Assembly: GCA_964036315.1 (NCBI GenBank)
Contig: OZ038509.1
Coordinates: 33,743,999-33,807,998, forward strand
Direction: 5' to 3'
From: Acanthosepion esculentum
Lineage: Eukaryota; Mollusca; Cephalopoda; Sepiida; Sepiidae
Length of the DNA: 64,000 nt
A program made the translations under genes and the position numbers. The first letter of the stretch is position 1, and every line of letters begins with the position of its first letter. Shown here in pieces: positions 46,185 through 56,900 of the stretch. The notes beneath the pieces were generated by a model. That model had not been told where the DNA came from. It saw only the letters and a list, made by a program, of their open reading frames with translations, and ran no database searches.

Positions 46185-46474
46185 CGTTTTGGGAGCAGAT
46201 ATAAATCTAAAAAATTATTAAAAAGAATCGAAAAGGTCTATCTGCTTAATTTGTCTTTATTCTTTATCAACTTTCGGATAGGATGTTCGAATATTATGTT
46301 CAAACAGAGACCATATCGACTGGAATGTCAAAAGTAAAATACGAACTTCGGAGAGTTTATTCACAACTTTGAGAGAAATATTCCACACCTCATCTGAAAA
46401 GTATATAGTTAGAAAAATATAATAAAATCTTAAACTGGCAGACCTTGTCAGTTCTTTTTAATCAAATATGTATG
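45319..46474. repeat. (AT)n tracts and a diverged ~250-bp dispersed duplication
   Basis: AT occupies 45319-45386 and 46110-46178. Each is followed by a related block (45387-45640 and 46179-46474) ending ctggcagacattgtcggat or ctggcagaccttgtcagtt, then taatcaaat. The AT plus block unit may be an interspersed repeat. A frame at 45733-46038 (-) is unrecognised. Confidence 0.6.
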
Positions 46475-47070
46475 TATTGGTTGGCCAGAAAGTCCGGATT
46501 CACAAACCAAGCCGAAAGAAAACAACAAAACGATCTCTCTCTGAGGGAATTTCCAAGGAGTACTGCATTTCGAGCTTGTTCCATACGGTCACGCCATCAA
46601 CTCTAAACTGTATTGCCAGCAGCTAGACTGCGTGTACGACAAACTAAAAAAGGGGTATATTGCTTTAGTTAATCGAGATAGGGTTTTGTTTCAGCAAGAC
46701 AATACAAGACCACATACTGCCAGGTTGACTAAGGAGAAATTCAAACAGATGAACGGTGTTGAGATTCTTCTCCATCCACCATTCAGTCCCGATGCTGCTC
46801 CGACTGACTATAGCCTATTCCGCTCAATGGTACATTTCCTCCGCGACCAGCGATTCAACACTTTTGATGAAGTCAAGGAAGATTGCTTAGTTTTTTTTTT
46901 ATTATTATTATTCAAATCCAGCGAATTGGTATCTGGGACAGATTCGGATCGCTAGCAGAAGATCGACGAGAAAGACGGACTTTATTTTGAAGAAGAAATG
47001 TTGGAGTTGCTCCATAAAAAATTTGTTGTTTTCTTTCCGTTTCCTAATTGAGTCAGGATTTTTTGGTCAA

Positions 47071-47075
<5 letters not shown>
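46475..47075 (+). mobile_element. Internally deleted mariner with TIRs (mariner-B)
   Basis: The left TIR (tattggttggccagaaagtc, 46475 on) is inverted at the right end (ttttttggtcaatctga, to 47075). The subterminal gaaagaaaacaac is inverted as gttgttttctttc. Between them the frame from about 46556 reads HFELVPYGHAIN, YCQQLDCVYDKL, FQQDNTRPHTA (second Asp), HPPFSPDAAPTDYSLFRSM (third Asp) and FNTFDEVKED, then frameshifts. The HTH domain and the first catalytic Asp are deleted. A (TA)n tract starts at the right terminus, consistent with TA target use. Confidence 0.88.
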
Positions 47076-47162
<87 letters not shown>

Positions 47163-47629
47163 TGTTCGAATCTATCTATCTGTGTGTGTATGTATGTTTG
47201 TGTGTGTGTAAGTGAATTAGAAAATATATTGGGACTTTGTTCGGCTCGCAAATTGGCTGGACTATGAAATGTCTTGGTGTTTTTTTCATTTGCTGCACAT
47301 TAAAAAATGAACATTTTCTTTTCAGAGAAAGTATCTACAACAGTATGATGCTTAAAGTTACCTGAAAAAGAGTAAATCATTAGAAAAAGAGAATTTAGCA
47401 AACACTTGATAATATTATTTATGCTATATACATTCGACTGTTGTCCGCATCTTTGTTTTTATCTTCGAAAAGCTTCAATAGTTGCACTTCCCAGCATTTT
47501 TCAGGAGTCTGTCAATCCGGGTAACTTTCAGCGAATTTCAAACTGAACAATTTATTTAATCAATCTCTTTCTACTATCCATGCCTCGGGATAACTCTTCT
47601 TGATCATTTTTACCACGGCCCTTTTATTC
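47076..47629. repeat. (AT)n to 47158, then no supported gene
   Basis: Pure AT, then short CTAT/GT units to about 47210. The rest is unremarkable. Confidence 0.8.
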
Positions 47630-47659
47630 TTTAGTCTGTTTAAACTAAATCTGTATAAC
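47630..47659. repeat. 45-bp satellite, fragment left of Ty3-2; TSD ataac at 47655-47659
   Basis: gtttaaactaaatctgtata matches part of the 45-bp unit that resumes at 51182. The last five bases, ataac, are repeated at 51182-51186. The Ty3-2 insertion therefore lies inside a satellite unit. Confidence 0.8.
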
Positions 47660-47894
47660 TGTTATGGTCCAAGTTAGGACCAAGGAAGAACAGCACGAAC
47701 ACAAGAGTAGAAATAACAAAGATATATTACACGAAATAATAATGCAAGATGTGGAAGGTGTTAGTATGACTGTCAGTGTGGTTTGGAGTGAACTACTATC
47801 GGCTCGACTCGATTTGTCTCTCTCTCTTGTGAGGCGTAGTAGATATAGTGTTTGGAAGAGTTCATTCTGTAGTTATAGGTAAGGACTCTTAACA
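47660..47894 (-). repeat. Ty3-2 3' LTR (235 bp)
   Basis: TGTTATGG begins the plus-strand copy, which ends TCTTAACA. In the other LTR these termini form a perfect 8-bp inverted repeat, TGTTATGG/CCATAACA. Confidence 0.93.
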
Positions 47895-47906
47895 CCCCCC
47901 TCCCAA
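47895..47906 (-). promoter_or_regulatory. Ty3-2 polypurine tract
   Basis: In element orientation GGGAGGGGGG directly precedes the 3' LTR. It is the expected primer for plus-strand synthesis. Confidence 0.8.
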
Positions 47907-48299
47907 GCTTTTACCTCGCAGGGGTCTTTAATATTTTTTCCTCTTCGGATTAATCATCAAAGATTTCGGCGGTTCTGAAATTGATTGAGGCCTTTGCACA
48001 TTGAATGTGTCAAATGTTGTTTCCATTACTTCCTCCTCTTCCTGAGGTAGACCGTTAGAATCCTCTAACAGCCTCTTTCTGATCTAACTTTGTTAAACAT
48101 GTTCACCGTAGTCTGTGAATGTAGAATCCAGCACAATAAGTAATTTGTTCAATGAAACAACGTCAATACCACTAGCATCAGCTGTTCAGTCTTCGGTATC
48201 AGAGGTTGGCAGTGAATATTTGGAGAAAAAACAAAATGGCTGCCTTTATACACGTCGGATTGAATATTCAGTGCTTTCCGATTGGTTAACCTCTTCTTG

Positions 48300-49332
48300 G
48301 TGGACTATAAAATGAGTCAGCTCATTTTGGTTGTCTCACTAATACATAGCAGGTACCCAAAAACTCCAACAGATTTAAGTGCCTTTTATGCGAGAACTTC
48401 GGACCTTGAATTATGTAAATCACGTTCCCGATTCGTTTCTCTATTGTACCAGGCTCCCAATAGGATGTGTTGTTTTTGAACATTTAAAAAAAACTTTCTC
48501 CCCTGGGTTAAATTTTCTTTTTGTTACAAACGACGTTGGTGATTGCTTTGTCTGTTTTGACAGTAATTTGTCGAATACCGATCTAATTTTTCGAGCGAAC
48601 ATTACTTCCACCAGCGATAATGCCGATGGCGTAGTACTGTTCGGTGTAATTCTATACACTTGCAAGAATTTTTGTAAAGCCTTTTCTGTTGGTAAGTCAT
48701 AAGCTTTCCTTAGTGCTCTTTTTAATGTATCTACAAACCTCTCCGCTTGCACGTTGGATATTGGGTGATATGGCGGGGATTTGATGTATTTCACCTGAAA
48801 AGTTTCACAAAATTCTTGAAAATCCGCAAATGTAAATTGTGTCCCATTATCGGTGACTAAACAATCAACCACTCTGAAACGAGCAAACAGCTCTTGAAGG
48901 CAATTTATTGTAGTCTCAGCAGTAGGTTTTCTACAACGAAATACTTCTGGCCATTTGCTGTAACTGTCTACTACAATCAAGTAGTAGAAACCTTCTAATG
49001 GACCTGCGAAATCTACATGGATTCTCGACCACGGTCGATCTTGTCTTAGGCCATGGCTTATGAGTGATCGGAGGTGCCTTGGCTGCTAAGGAACAGCCCT
49101 TGCATTTTCCCACCATATGTATAATATCTTGATCCATGTTTGGCCAGTACACGTAACTTCGCATTAAGGATTTTATCCTGTTCTTTCCTGGGGGGCCCAT
49201 GGGAAAATCCATGAGGATTCGGCTTTGTAGAGTTTTCGGTATTACTACTCTTTCATTATATAGCAGAACATTATCGCATAACGAAAAACTGTCTGATATA
49301 TTATTATCTTTTCCAACAATTTTTGTTTTCAT
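48300..49332 (-). pseudogene. Ty3-2 integrase
   Basis: The zinc region shows IKSLMRSYVYWPNMDQDI and CKGC, but the two conserved His positions read Pro (FPMGPPG). The core gives IHVDFAGPL (first Asp, in a shifted frame near 49010), IVVDSYSKWPEVF, CLVTDNGTQF (second Asp) and HPISNVQAERFVDTLKRAL (catalytic Glu). A C-terminal GTIEKRIGNVIY-type segment near 48400 is out of frame. Integrase inserts cDNA. The lost zinc ligands and frameshifts argue that it is inactive. Confidence 0.9.
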
Positions 49333-49344
49333 TTCCTTTATAAA

Positions 49345-49653
49345 TTAGTCATTCACTATTTCGTTTCTTATTTTCTGTAATGTGACGAGGAGGTCTCGAA
49401 TTGTACTATATAATGATGTTCTAATATCTTCCTCATATCGTAGAGCTGCAATTACGGAATCTAATTGTAATCTGATTTTTTTGTTTAACATTTCTACTTG
49501 TACGTATTTTCGTATATTTATCCCGTCCGCTTGGTCAGTTCTAGTGACTCTTACTCGGCTTTTGTTTTCTTTCTTTGTTCTACGGTGAGAACTTTTATGC
49601 CCCACTTTATTGCACGACAGACAAGTCTTATAGCGGTATGGACAATCTTTGCA
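49345..49653 (-). pseudogene. Ty3-2 zinc knuckle, protease start and deletion junction
   Basis: The sequence reads CLSCNKVGHKSSH (second knuckle, last Cys replaced by Arg), then KKIRLQLDS. This is the start of an aspartic protease ending at the Asp-Ser of its DSG motif. The next residues, VIAALRYEEDIRTSLY and LLVTLQKIRNE, resemble the linker between RNase H and integrase. The junction therefore lies at about 49460. Confidence 0.8.
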
Positions 49654-50613
49654 TCAATTCAAATTCCCACAGCGATAGCATGGACTGGGTGGTGGTTTAT
49701 TCAGAGGTTTCATTTGACTTTTTGTAGTAAAATAATTTGTTTGGTTTGTTTTTGAGCAGGGAGAAAAACGTGTTTGTCGTTGTACTTTTCGTATGTGAGC
49801 TATGCCAGACTCTTCGATATCTTTCGAGTCCTTTTTTACGCTTATACATCTCTGACAGTCATCAGTCAATTTTTGTAGCGCCAATTCTGGTTCTCTCTCA
49901 AGTTTTGTTAGAATTCTCCGTCTGATCTCCGCATCTTTAGTCGAAACCAGGCCTTGGACGAATATCAAACATTTAAAATTGTCAGGGCTGAGTTCAGATA
50001 ACTTAAAGTCATCGCAGTGTTTGTTTATTACGGAAGCAAATGTTATATAGCCTTCGCTATCCTTTTTTGTTAAATTTAAACCTTTCCACCTTTTGTGGAA
50101 TAGTGAAGTGTTCGGACTAAATAATTCTGTTAAAAGTTTCACGGCTTCCTTGAAAGTCAACTCATTCGTTTTCCTCTGTAGGATGTAGTCTACGCATTTA
50201 GTGTATTCGCTTGACCCTAGTTTCCTCAGTAGTAGGCGTACTTTTTTCGCGTCTGACCAATTCCCGCAATCAAACTCATATGAATCTTCATATTTTCTGA
50301 AGTAAACCGCGAAGGTTTTGTCTTCGTCCGGTGCATAAGTGAAGTCTTTGATAGAGCTCCATATAGCATTTTGCGAGAATGCCGCTTCATTTCCAGAATT
50401 TTGTCCTTTATTTGATACTGCCCGTAGTAGTAATTCTTTTAGTTCGAGTTGCTTCTCTTTGTTTTTCTGTTGAATTTCCAATAGTTTTTCTTCGTTTTTC
50501 TTTTGAATTTCTAACTGTTTTTCTTCGAGCCTAGTCTGTCTTTTCTCATTTTTTTGTTGCTGCTCAAATTGCATTTTCATTATTTCCAATATGGTTGTCT
50601 TAAAATCTTCCAT
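49654..50613 (-). pseudogene. Ty3-2 gag
   Basis: The likely start is the Met at 50613 (MEDFKTTILEIMKMQF), although the open frame reaches back to 50793. A Gln/Glu/Lys-rich coiled coil (about residues 15-55) precedes a capsid-like region with FAVYFRKYEDSYEFDC, KVRLLLRKLGSSEYTKCV and LFSPNTSLFHKRWK. The end has the first zinc knuckle CYRCGNLN followed by a stop, so the knuckle is interrupted. Gag packages the RNA into particles. At about 320 residues it is near full length and is the best preserved reading frame of the element. Confidence 0.88.
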
Positions 50614-50929
50614 GTTTACACTGTAATTTTTGTGTAACGATTTTTCCTTTTTTCTCAGTGTAGACTTCAGATCTTTGTCGCCTGTTGTTCTGGAACCAAA
50701 GTACGAAAAAATCTTCCTGTGTAGAATTCGATTCTGTTCTGGCTGACAGGTAAAATTCGTATCTTCGTTACCACTGTTAAGGTTGGTGTCCAAGAAAATG
50801 CACTTTTTTTAATCTTCGCGTAGAACTTCTTTCTTTTTTTCTCAATACCTCCGTCGACTCTTTTATGGACGACCGATAGCAAAAAGTTTTTTTTTTTTTT
50901 TTAGATTCTCCGCGTAGAATTCGTTTTTC

Positions 50930-50946
50930 AATAACCTCGTCGCCAC
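50930..50946 (-). promoter_or_regulatory. Ty3-2 primer-binding site (tRNA-Arg-like)
   Basis: In element orientation GTGGCGACGAGGTTA starts directly after the 5' LTR. TGGCGAC complements a tRNA 3' end ...GUCGCCA, as used by many gypsy-type elements. The tRNA identity is inferred. Confidence 0.7.
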
Positions 50947-51181
50947 TGTTATGGTCCAGGTTAGGACCAAGGAAGAACAACACGAACACAAGAGTAGAAA
51001 TAACGAAGATATATTACACGGAATAATAATACAAGATGTGGAAGGTGTTAGTATGACTGTCAGTCTGGTTTGGAGTGAACTACTATCGCCTCGACTCGAT
51101 TCGTCCCTCTCTCTTGAGAGGCGTAGTATACATAGTGTTAGGAAGAGTTCATTCTGTAGTTATAGGTAAGGACCCATAACA
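50947..51181 (-). repeat. Ty3-2 5' LTR (235 bp)
   Basis: TGTTATGG...CCATAACA termini. It aligns without gaps to 47660-47894. Flanked by ataac at 51182-51186. Confidence 0.93.
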
Positions 51182-52100
51182 ATAACTGGGCTCAATTATT
51201 TATTGGCCTATTTCAACTGAATCTGTATAATTCGGCTTAGTCATTGATTGGCTTGTTTCAACTGAATCTGTATAACCTGGCTCAGTTATTGCTTGGTCCA
51301 TTTTAAACAGTTTAAAATGAACCTGTATAACCCAGCTCAGTTCTTGTTTGGTCGGTTTCAACTGAATCTATATAACCCGGCTCAGGTATTGGTTGGCTTG
51401 TTTCAAATGAATCTGTATAACCTCGCTCAGTTATTTGTTAGCCTATTTCAACTGATTCTGTATAACCTGGCTCGGTTATTGGTTGGCCTATGTCAATCGA
51501 ATCTGTATAACCCTGCTCAGTTGTTGCTTAGCCTGTTTCAATCGGTATGAACCGGATCAGTTATTAATTGTCCTGTTTCCACTGAATAACCTGGCTCAGT
51601 TATTGGTTGGTCCGTTTTGAACTGAATGAGTATAACCCGACTCAGTTATTTCTTAGTCTGTTTTATCTTACTTTATATAACTCGGCTCAATTATTGGTTG
51701 GCCTATTTCAACTGTATCTTTATTACCCACACAATTATGTTATGGCCTCTTTCAACAGAATCTATGTAACCTGGCTCAGTTATTCCCTGGCCTGTTTCAA
51801 CTGAAACTATAATCCATCCAAGTTATTCCCTGGCCTGTTTCAACTGAATGTGTATAAACTGGCTGAGTTATTTGTTGGACCGTTTCAGCTGAATTTGTAT
51901 AAGTCGACTCAGTTATTGGCTGGCTACTTTCAACTGAATATCATAGCTCAATTATTTCTTGGCCTTTTTCAATTGAATCAGTAAACCCGGCTCAGTTATT
52001 TTTTGGCCTTTTTCAATTGAATAAGTAAACTCTGCTCAGTTATTTTTTGGCCTTTTTCTACTGAATCTGTATAAACCGGCTCAGAGATTGCTTTATTAGA
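51182..52100. repeat. 45-bp satellite array, ~20 units
   Basis: The unit is roughly ctgaatctgtataacctggc + tcagttattggttggcct + gtttcaa. The period is 45 bp, giving a 15-residue repeat (for example LFQLNLYNPAQLLVG) in an artefact frame. Units are diverged and sometimes shortened. Confidence 0.92.
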
Positions 52101-52924
52101 AGTACAAACTATTTCCATGTTTTTTATTGTAATGATTTAATAGTATTTATGGCTGATATTTTTTTAAAGAGAAATCATTATTATAGAATGATTTGTTCAA
52201 GCTAGTATCATCACTTAGTTATTTTTCCTCACCGCGTATCCACCGTTGAATCCTCTCGCCTTCTTTAGATGTATGTCACAGTTGTTAACCGTTAGGGAAT
52301 TTCGAACTGAAACCTTTATTCAATTCATAGATGTAAATATTCAGCATTCCGTTAGAAATCTCTCATCAGTTAATTCTATACTTTATACCAAAATTCAACC
52401 AATATAATCCTCTAGAACAAGGCAAGTAGAGAGGTAGAGTTACAAACATTATGATGAATGACATGTAAAACTGTGTGAGAAAAGGTGATGTGAGGCGAAG
52501 CTGTTGAGGCTAAAGAGGATATATAACACTTGATCCTTGACTTGAAGTGGTGAAGTTTGTATTTATCAAGCAAGCCCACATGTGGGAGTTTTGTTCATAA
52601 AGTAGCGATTCTTGGGGAATAGCTGAGAGGAAACTCTATCCTTATATTCCCCTCCCACTACATAAATACGACTGCATCAATAAAAAAAAACATTATTCAG
52701 TTTAAATAAATCGTTTTAAAGGAGAAAAATACGTTATATGGGATTTTTCTCCATTTTATCATTTAATTACCAACCTATAGTCTGTTATATAGAATTCATA
52801 TATCCCATTTTTCAACTTATGACTTTCTACTGATAAAAAAATGGGTTCAATCTAACTGAATAATTCTTTTTGTTTTGTCCTCATCATTGTTGTTTTTATT
52901 GTCATTTAATAGCAAATTCAAAGT
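52101..52924. other. No supported gene
   Basis: AT-rich with no motif or repeat match. Confidence 0.5.
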
Positions 52925-53065
52925 GAGGGCAGGTTGCAATTTTGTAAGCGTAGCTTAGATGTGACACAAGTCCGAAAGTCTGAGTCACTCAGTGAGATCG
53001 AACTCACTATTCATTCGTAATTGATTTAGCGGGACAAGCTTGTTAACAATTGCACCAGGCTGAAG
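52925..53065 (-). repeat. Candidate tRNA-derived SINE (minus)
   Basis: On the minus strand cctggtgcaattgttaacaa (A-box-like) is followed by gtgagttcgatctcactg (strong B box) in tRNA-like spacing. The body is short. Confidence 0.6.
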
Positions 53066-53149
53066 AGCCCAAACAGAAGGATGGTGAGTTGGCTGCAAAA
53101 TCTATTATCTCATTAATAATTACTTGATAATCATATATCGATAGTCAGT

Positions 53150-53430
53150 TATATGGGCACGTGGCCGAGTGGTTCGAATCTCACCTTGGTCGATTTGTCA
53201 GGAAGGAGACTTCCTGGTGTTATTAGTCTAGATGAGGCTATCCTAGCGTGCGTCACCTTTGGAAAGTGTCTGAAAATCATGCCACGGGTTGACACAAGCC
53301 AGGTGAGTGAAACTGGGTAGTCGTCGGTAGTTGTTCTGTCCCAGGTCATCGTGGCTGAGGGTTTTGATCTTGCTGGCCTTGTTCAGACTGTTGATCACGC
53401 TAGATAGCGCGATATCTCACAGAAATTGCA
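53150..53430 (+). repeat. tRNA-derived SINE with collapsed head
   Basis: cgtggccgagtggttcgaatctc merges a Leu/Ser-type A box with a B box, so the middle of the tRNA head is deleted. The body (ctgaaaatcatgcc, acgggttgacac, gtcatcgtggctgagggttt) matches 27215-27530. Confidence 0.7.
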
Positions 53431-54354
53431 GTATGAACCACAGGTGGGTCCTGTGGGTTTTGAACAAACACAAATGTACGAGTGAGTGTTCCATTTAGAT
53501 TAGATGGTCTGATGCACGGGACGGAACTTTTTAAGACAATAATAATTTTCTCTGACTGCTATTAACCTAAAACTTGAGCTGTATATAGAATATAAAATGT
53601 ATAAAGAGAAATAAATAAATGTTTTCCTTTGTGCGGATATATTCTTGTTATACGATGTATTCATGTTATACTATGTATGTTGAAGGTTAAGCAAATATTT
53701 TAACTGAATTTCTGAGCAGCAAAATCAAAAGAAGACAGAAATGGCTGAAGAAGCATTAATAGAAGATGCTTATTCATTATCATTCCAAATTTATTAATTG
53801 GAATGACGGCCAAATAATATATAGGCAAGTGCTGGAAGTTGAAAATATTGAAAGAAATGGCAAATATTAACTTATTGGTTAGCTGTATATCTGATGCCAA
53901 TATGAATTTCCTTGTTAAAAAGGGAAAAAGTTAGAGAGTATAAAAATGTAATTGTTTCAACCATATTAAATGTATTTATATTTTAAGAAGGCTATAGAAA
54001 ATTTTTGAAATGTCCCGATAGAAAGCAACGCAACACCAGAAATGAAATAATTCTTCCGAGAAGAAACAATTGGAAAGTGATTCATCGAAATCAAAATGCC
54101 GTCTTGCAGATCAATGGCGTAGAGGATTCAACATATTTATGAACTTATGTCAGTTTAGGCTAAACATTATAAATATCATGACCTTGATTAGTTGGTTATA
54201 TAGATTCGCATTTCTCGCTGATGTTCGATGTTTGAGTGCTCATTTATAAGGCAGGCAATTCTCATCGAATAGAATGAACTTGAGCGTAGTTATCTTTCCA
54301 CAAGTATTTTCTTCCGTTTAAGCTTCATAAATGAGCAGATACTTTTTTTTAAAT
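53431..54354. other. No supported gene
   Basis: AT-rich with no recognisable feature. Confidence 0.5.
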
Positions 54355-54790
54355 CGGCATTATGCCATGCAAGGCAGAAAAGATACTAAGACACAAGGGG
54401 CCACATGGTGTGAAAGAATTAGGAACAGAAACATTAATAATGAGCGGGAGAAGGGAAGACTAATCAGGAACACAGTAGATAATGATTGACATTGCATTTA
54501 AATTTCTCAAGATGAAAGTTAACTGGAAAGTATGGAGTCAGAAGAGAGTTCCACAAGTGAGAAGTGCGAGAAAAGAAACTGTTAGCATAGAACTTAGGGC
54601 TATATCTAGTCAGCTCAACTGTAAATTGATGAGATCTTGACGCCAGTCTAGTACTGCGCTTAAATTCATAAAGTCTAACAATTACCGAGCAAATACCATG
54701 AAAGTATTAATAAAAAAGACACAGAGAGGCAACCTTACTTACGAACAATATAAAGTTGTTAGAAAACTGAATGATCTCCGCCATAATTAC
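54355..54790 (-). mobile_element. LINE-A remnant (minus)
   Basis: This shares gagttccacaagtgagaagt and gcgagaaaagaaactgtt with 14880-14925. Its 3' UTR block (ccatgcaaggcag, aacattaataatgagcggg, gattgacattgc) is shared with 63850-64000. An A-rich 3' tail lies near 54345 in element orientation. Heavily mutated. Confidence 0.75.
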
Positions 54791-55269
54791 TTCCAGTGAC
54801 ACATATTTAGATAGCGATAAAACGAATTGGTGTTAAACATTATGAGTAGCATTTACATTCGTATCAATTTTAAATTAATACTAGTTTCATTAGATGAAGC
54901 ATTGTCAACTTTTATTATTAATGTTTGACTACACTATTCACTTTCATCTCCATTTTTTATTTGATGAAACATTCTTATTAATTTTGATTATTGTTTTCTT
55001 TAATCTTCATTTGTATTCGCTTTTTATCTCTGTTTTTATTCATCTTGACTAGTAATTAATTTCGTTTTTATTAGAGTAATTTATATTTTTTTTCTGTTTA
55101 TGTTAATTAAATTTATTCACACCAAAACTAAATTTAATTACATTTTATTCAATCATATCTTTGCCATATAGGACACAATATAAACCTTGAGTCCATCATA
55201 AAAATTAAGAATGGTGTATAGGTGAATATTAAACACTTCAGATACCTCAGCGTATGAATCAGTTATAAC
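54791..55269. other. No supported gene
   Basis: T-rich at 54890-55130; otherwise featureless. Confidence 0.5.
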
Positions 55270-55830
55270 AAATTTAATATTGGAGGAAAGGAAATCGAAC
55301 ATAGAATAGGCAACCTCAAATGTAGTTTTGGCCAACACTTCAAATTGCTATAAAACCAAAACGTCAATCTGAAAACTTGAGCTATGTTTTTAAACAGCCT
55401 CGTCTGATCGAGACATTCATATGGATCTAATGCATGGCGCCATTCTCGTTCAGAAACATCTAAACTACCAGCTATATACAACCATTTTCTCAGATCAATG
55501 GTTAAGAATGGCTTTGTGTGAGTGAAGCCTTTGGGTCTCGTCGAAGATCATCTTTCATTGAACACTGTGGACAGGCAATACAGAATCACAAACAATGAAC
55601 AGTACCAAATAACAGGAACCACATTTCTTGAGGATTACCAACAGCGACAACAAGTAAAATGGATAGCACATGTGACTCGAAGAGAAAATAATGACATAAT
55701 GAAGATTTAAACAATCCACACTACTTCAAATAAAATGTTAGGAAGAAAAGCGACAACAGTTACTGAACATGAAAAATCTATTTTCCTGAAAATTGTTTTA
55801 AGAGAAAGATTTTATAACCTTTAACCGAAA
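55270..55830 (+). pseudogene. LINE reverse-transcriptase C-terminal remnant (RTE-like)
   Basis: Across several frames the plus strand reads EIEHRIGNLKCSF, AMFLNSLV, FLRSMVKNGFV, DRQYRITNNEQYQI, FLEDYQQRQQVKWIAHVTRR and MLGRKATTV. The order is that of the region after the RT palm in RTE-type LINEs and their relatives. Stops and frameshifts are numerous. The 5' part, with the endonuclease and the RT core, is absent. It differs from LINE-A and LINE-B. Confidence 0.65.
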
Positions 55831-56204
55831 TCAGCACTGGCTGCTTGGTCAATTAATGCCAAATGTGTCCTTATAGGGGAACGGCTAATATTACCATTAC
55901 CACTATCAGGCTGATCTTCGTTAACTTTTAAGTATAATTCCACACGTTTTGATATGAAAGAGATTTTGATGTACACTAGAATCTAGTTTTTTTTATAGGG
56001 AAATTGTTCTCATCAAAGCATTTTCCAGCGATCAAAACAACTAATCTAATGCTAAATCAGGTGAATATGGCACATTATCGCCATTTTCTATTTTAATATC
56101 GAGCATGCGCGCTGTTTGGTTTTGATTTTGTCGACTGCAGAGTATAGTAGAATCAGTTGGGCACCGTCTGTGAGAAAAAGAGCACCATGACGCAATTCTA
56201 TCTG
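55831..56204. other. No supported gene
   Basis: May contain the left part of the mariner-D element, but no TIR was confirmed. Confidence 0.45.
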
Positions 56205-56476
56205 TCATAAATTTGGAAACGGCATGCTGTACTGCTTGGCATTCGTCTGGGTGTCAATCTGAGGACAGTGCAGAGGATTCATAAACCCCTTGTTTATAAT
56301 GTGTGGGGCGCAATTGAGCGAAAAACAAACACATTTCCTTGGAACAATGAGGATGAACTGAAGGCGAGGATTGTGGCAGCATTCACCAAGTGAAAGCGAC
56401 CGTCCAGAAGAAGTGCAGGACATACAGAAGTCGTCTGGAAGCCATAGTTGAAGCCAATGACGATTTTATTGAATAA
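56205..56476 (+). pseudogene. Tc1/mariner transposase deletion derivative (mariner-D)
   Basis: RHAVLLGIRLGVNLRTVQRI (N-terminal HTH) is joined in frame to PLVYNVWGAIERKTNTF, ELKARIVAAFT and, after a one-base shift, VQKKCRRYRSRLEAIVEAN-like sequence ending DDFIE and a stop. The whole catalytic core is deleted, leaving the two ends of the ORF fused. (AT)n begins about 100 bp downstream at 56583. Confidence 0.75.
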
Positions 56477-56582
56477 ATTTAGGTTTTAGTATTTCAAGAT
56501 ATTTTTCTGTAATTTTGGTAAAATAAGATGTCAGTGTTATTTTTATTTTTGCGTAGTTTAGACGACAATATATTCATCGCAC

Positions 56583-56588
56583 CATATA

Positions 56589-56651
<63 letters not shown>

Positions 56652-56900
56652 TAGATTAATAGATATTAATCTATCATAGTCCAGTGATATAAATATGTCC
56701 ATCTAAAAAGGGTTTATAAAAATATTCTAATATTTTGACATATTGGAGCGAGAAGTGTCAAGCATCTACTCTTTATACCTTGATATGTCCCCCTCCCCCC
56801 TCTCTCCCTCTCTATCTATCTATCTATCAATCTATCCATCTATCTATCTATCTATCTATAATAGTGAGTTGCTATCTATCTATCTCTATATATGTATATA
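56583..56900. repeat. (AT)n and CTAT/CTCT repeats
   Basis: AT at 56583-56647. CT and CTAT units at 56798-56892. Confidence 0.9.

Larger units (their letters stand above)
47660..51181 (-). mobile_element. Ty3-type LTR retrotransposon Ty3-2, internally deleted (3.5 kb)
   Basis: Complete boundaries are present: two 235-bp LTRs, TSD ataac, a PBS directly inside the 5' LTR and a polypurine tract before the 3' LTR. In element orientation it carries gag, zinc knuckles, the first residues of protease and then the RNase H-integrase linker and integrase. Most of protease and all of RT and RNase H are missing. The LTRs differ at about 15 of 235 positions by eye count, so the insertion is not very recent. 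Gag and integrase retention with RT loss resembles non-autonomous LTR elements. Confidence 0.93.

Noticed and set aside
51293..51550. 15-residue repeat protein
   Set aside because: Translation of the 45-bp satellite, open only because 45 is divisible by three. Units elsewhere in the array carry stops.
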